NCBI GenBank assembly: GCA_023144115.1
Contig: JAGLGH010000121.1
Coordinates: forward strand, 1 to 6,946
Direction of reading: 5' to 3'
Length of the DNA stretch: 6,946 nucleotides
Origin: Nanobdellota archaeon
GTDB lineage: Archaea; Nanobdellota; Nanobdellia; Woesearchaeales; JAGLGH01
Made by a program: the position numbers and the translations under genes. Of the stretch, positions 4,709 to 6,946 are shown piece by piece. Positions within the stretch are counted from its first letter, which is position 1; the number at the start of each line of letters is the position of its first letter. Below the pieces are notes generated by a model, which saw nothing but the letters and a program-made list of their open reading frames with translations, did not search any database and was not told the DNA's origin.

Positions 4709-6823
4709 ATGTATAAAGACGCATCAGGATATATAAATCAGATATTGGAACTTATGAATGAAATTGATTCATATAATTATTATAAGTCTCAGATAGCAGG
4801 GAAACTTGATAGGCTTTTTGAGATGTATCAGCGCGGTGAAATTGATTCTATCAGTTATGATTCGCTCAAGAGAAAAATCTTAAAGGGAAAAACAAAAAAA
4901 GAGATTCTTAATTATTATAATAGCTACATCATGCTTCTTTTGAAGCAGATACAGAATAATAATACTCTAATTGTAGATTCTGTATATAATGTTGATATTG
5001 ATGAGGTTATTGCAGGAATGAAGATTGAGACAGCAGTTCCTGCGCCTGAAGCTGTATCAAAAGTTGTACCTGGACCTGCATCTAAAACTATGCCTGAAGC
5101 TGCTGCAAAACCTTTGCCTGAAAAGCCTGCAACAGTAGAAATTAGAATAAAGGAAGCAGCCAAAGAAGAGAAAGTAAAACAGGTAAAGTTAAAAGAAACC
5201 AGGATAGAGGGAGAAAAGCTAACCAAAAAACCTGCTTTTATAAGACCATACAAAAAAGAAAGATTCTCATTGCTGCAGAGATTTATTGATATGCAGAAAA
5301 GTCTTGTCAGGAAGACCCATCTAAGGAAAATGCGCAAGATTCAGGCGCGGGCTGACAGGAAAAGAGCAGAACTGTTCAAAGCTGAGGCAAAGAGAAGAGA
5401 AAAGCTGCTTGAGGCAGAAGCGAAGAAGAAGATAAAGCCTAAGATTAAGCCTTTGCATCCGGAAATAGAAACAGTTTCTTTCTTTCGCACGTTTGCTGAG
5501 GTTTTCAGACCAAAACCTAAAATGAAAGAGGAACTTCCTCCAAAAAAGCTTCTGGCAAAAAAACCAGATACCCTGTTGAAAAAAGGTTTGTTTGCAGGGA
5601 TGACAGATAAAATCAATTCAATGTTCAGAAAAGAAAAACTCAAGAAGCCAATACTGATTCCAAAACAGTTTAAGCAAGTAATTCCTAAAGGCGAAGGCAT
5701 AAATAAACTTTCTATCAGGAATGTCATTAGAGACTGGATGAACCGTCTACGTAAAAAAGATGAATATCTTGCAGAAGAGCCATTGATCTCCCCTTCTCTT
5801 ATACGGCTTGCTGATGTATCCTTGCAGGAATTTCAAAAGTACAAGGTGGAACACTTAGTTAATCCTGAGCATCTGCTCAGAGAAGCAAAAAAGATAAAGA
5901 CCAGGCTTGCAAAACATAAAGTCACACCTATATACAGGCCAATCCTGATAGGCTCAATAGCAAATCTTACTGTCAGGGGATTTACAAATTATCTTATAGG
6001 CAAATTCCCTAGGTTTTTCAAGAATCTATATCACTCGTTAAGGCTTGCAAATATTCAGGTTCTGTCAAATACTTATGCTAATATCATGATATTTTTTATG
6101 ATGATTATATCTGTGATATCTTTCCTTGTTTATACAATATTTGCCATTCTTGCATTCCAGCCTCTGCTTATTGCGATAATTTTCGGACTGATAGTTGCAT
6201 CAATATGCGCATCAGTCACAGGTTTTGCTTTTTATTTTTATCCTAATACAAAAATTACTACAAGAAGTAAGAACATAAAAACAAATCTGCCTTTTGCAAT
6301 GAACCACATTGCTGCGATAGCATCAAGTGGAGTGCCTCCTGTTGCAATGTTCAAGCTAATAGCAGAATCAATGGAATATGGAGAGGTCTGTACTGAGATG
6401 CATAAAATAGTTGATTACATAGATTTGTTTGGATATGATCTTGTGACTGCTGTCCGTTCAGTTGCTGCGCTTACTCCTGAAGAAGACCTGAGAGAATTCT
6501 TTGAGGGGATGATTAATACTATAGAGAGTGGAGGCGATTTTGAGAAATACTTAATGGCAAAATCAAAAGAAGCAATGTCCTCATATGAAATTGAGAGAAA
6601 TAAATATGCCGAGACTGTATCAACATATTCAGATATTTACACAGGCATATTGATAGCAGCGCCTTTGTTTTTTGTTGCAGCATTGACTCTTGTCAGCATG
6701 CTTGGCGGGCAGATTGGCGGCATAAATGTAAGCGTAATAATCGGACTTGGGACATATCTTGTGATTCCTTTCCTGAATGTTGCTTTTATCATATTCCTTA
6801 ATATTTCACAACCAGAGGTATAA
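4709..6823 (+). CDS. TadC/FlaJ-family type IV pilus platform protein with long N-terminal extension
   Basis: A 704-residue protein. The C-terminal 260 residues are the inner-membrane platform that couples the ATPase to filament assembly: helices at about 455-479 and 484-511, a cytoplasmic T2SF/GspF-type domain at about 526-640 (NLPFAMNHIAAIASSGVPP, ESGGDFEKYL), then helices at about 643-666 and 674-698. Before this lies an extension of about 440 residues: a helical block (1-85, with GEIDSISYDSLKRKILKGKT at 43-62), a Pro/Ala-rich linker (109-141), a Lys/Arg-rich part with a probable coiled coil (about 203-245), more basic and Pro-rich sequence to 330, and an amphipathic region up to the first helix. 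Many FlaJ/TadC proteins are shorter, with only one or two T2SF modules. No Shine-Dalgarno site precedes ATG 4709, 17 bp after the small gene; an in-frame TAA at 4685-4687 rules out a more distant start. Translation may rely on coupling. Confidence 0.92.
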   Translation: MYKDASGYINQILELMNEIDSYNYYKSQIAGKLDRLFEMYQRGEIDSISYDSLKRKILKGKTKKEILNYYNSYIMLLLKQIQNNNTLIVDSVYNVDIDEVIAGMKIETAVPAPEAVSKVVPGPASKTMPEAAAKPLPEKPATVEIRIKEAAKEEKVKQVKLKETRIEGEKLTKKPAFIRPYKKERFSLLQRFIDMQKSLVRKTHLRKMRKIQARADRKRAELFKAEAKRREKLLEAEAKKKIKPKIKPLHPEIETVSFFRTFAEVFRPKPKMKEELPPKKLLAKKPDTLLKKGLFAGMTDKINSMFRKEKLKKPILIPKQFKQVIPKGEGINKLSIRNVIRDWMNRLRKKDEYLAEEPLISPSLIRLADVSLQEFQKYKVEHLVNPEHLLREAKKIKTRLAKHKVTPIYRPILIGSIANLTVRGFTNYLIGKFPRFFKNLYHSLRLANIQVLSNTYANIMIFFMMIISVISFLVYTIFAILAFQPLLIAIIFGLIVASICASVTGFAFYFYPNTKITTRSKNIKTNLPFAMNHIAAIASSGVPPVAMFKLIAESMEYGEVCTEMHKIVDYIDLFGYDLVTAVRSVAALTPEEDLREFFEGMINTIESGGDFEKYLMAKSKEAMSSYEIERNKYAETVSTYSDIYTGILIAAPLFFVAALTLVSMLGGQIGGINVSVIIGLGTYLVIPFLNVAFIIFLNISQPEV
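5030..5131 (+). other. Pro/Ala-rich linker within the platform protein
   Basis: Residues 108-141 of the TadC-like protein contain frequent Pro, Ala, Lys and Val (for example VPAPEAV, VPGPASK, AAAKPLPEKPA). This is typical of a flexible, extended tether and divides an N-terminal helical block from the basic middle region. Confidence 0.6.
6815..6819 (+). promoter_or_regulatory. RBS for the truncated last gene
   Basis: GAGGT inside the final codons of the platform gene lies seven bases before ATG 6827. It supports the reality of the partial gene at the window edge and its place in the same operon. Confidence 0.65.
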
Positions 6824-6826
6824 AAA

Positions 6827-6946
6827 ATGAAGTTCAAGTTAGACATCTTGCAGATTGTATATTTTTTGATTTCAATAGTAATAATAATCATTGATTTCAA
6901 ATTGTTTTTTAGCAGCAAATTTTTCCTGCCCATCATGTTTATTGCA
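6827..6946 (+). CDS. Partial membrane protein following the platform gene (right end cut off)
   Basis: An open frame of 40 codons begins with ATG three bases after the platform stop codon and runs off the window. It starts MKFKLDILQIVYFLISIVII and continues IIDFKLFFSSKFF, then a further hydrophobic run (LPIMFIA). The visible part has one clear membrane helix (about 9-22) and probably the start of a second (about 33 on). An in-frame TAA at 6821-6823 means no earlier start exists, and GAGGT at 6815-6819 is well placed. Tight spacing makes it the next member of the pilus operon. It lacks a basic residue plus Gly before the helix, so it does not look like a class III signal pilin. No family can be named from 40 residues. 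Confidence 0.75.
   Translation, partial: MKFKLDILQIVYFLISIVIIIIDFKLFFSSKFFLPIMFIA

Noticed and set aside
4924..5727. Two minus-strand open frames opposite the platform protein extension
   Set aside because: Their Ser/Phe/Leu-rich products are what the reverse of Lys/Glu/Ala-rich codons gives. The + strand frame is continuous with the T2SF domain.
6637..6936. Minus-strand open frame at the right edge
   Set aside because: It covers the end of the platform gene and the start of the next + strand gene, both of which have better start signals and membrane helices.
1..6946. CRISPR arrays, insertion sequences or attachment sites
   Set aside because: No spaced direct repeats, transposase-like genes, flanking inverted repeats or tRNA ends were seen anywhere in the window.

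Overview
The window looks like an archaeal type IV pilus/archaellum-like secretion and assembly locus, with every supported gene on the + strand. Three things point to archaea. The pilin-like proteins carry class III (prepilin peptidase/FlaK-PibD type) signal sequences of the 'KKG|VSPLIATVLLIAF' style. The motor ATPase has the archaeal FlaI/ArlI-GspE architecture. Translation signals are GAGGTGA Shine-Dalgarno sites next to oligo-T terminators. The DNA is AT-rich. The overall style (small pilins with four cysteines, a TadC/FlaJ protein with a very long cytoplasmic N-terminus, no standard archaellum accessory genes) suggests a DPANN-type archaeon such as a Woesearchaeota or Pacearchaeota relative; this lineage call is inference from memory of protein style, not a search.

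Layout. Bases 1-50 hold a possible TATA element. Cluster A (51-1486) encodes a class III signal pilin-like protein, a small two-helix membrane protein, and a second, clearly paralogous pilin. It ends in a T-rich terminator made of a perfect 14-bp tandem duplication (1490-1517). A 191-bp intergenic region (1487-1677) follows, with candidate promoter elements, a G-free leader stretch and a long-range inverted repeat that could pair with the next ribosome binding site.

Cluster B (1678 to past the right edge) is tightly packed. In order it holds a membrane-anchored pilin-like protein without a recognisable signal site, a larger class III signal pilin-like protein, the assembly ATPase, a 73-residue charged helical protein whose start overlaps the ATPase stop (ATGA), a 704-residue TadC/FlaJ platform protein, and a membrane protein cut off by the window edge.

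How the genes fit together (inference): the ATPase would power assembly through the TadC-like platform, the signal-bearing proteins would be filament or tip subunits processed by a prepilin peptidase encoded elsewhere, and the non-cleaved and small membrane proteins would be accessory or minor components. The least ordinary parts are the roughly 440-residue N-terminal extension on the platform protein, the small protein between ATPase and platform, and the set of pilin-like paralogues with a shared fold but different N-terminal processing signals.
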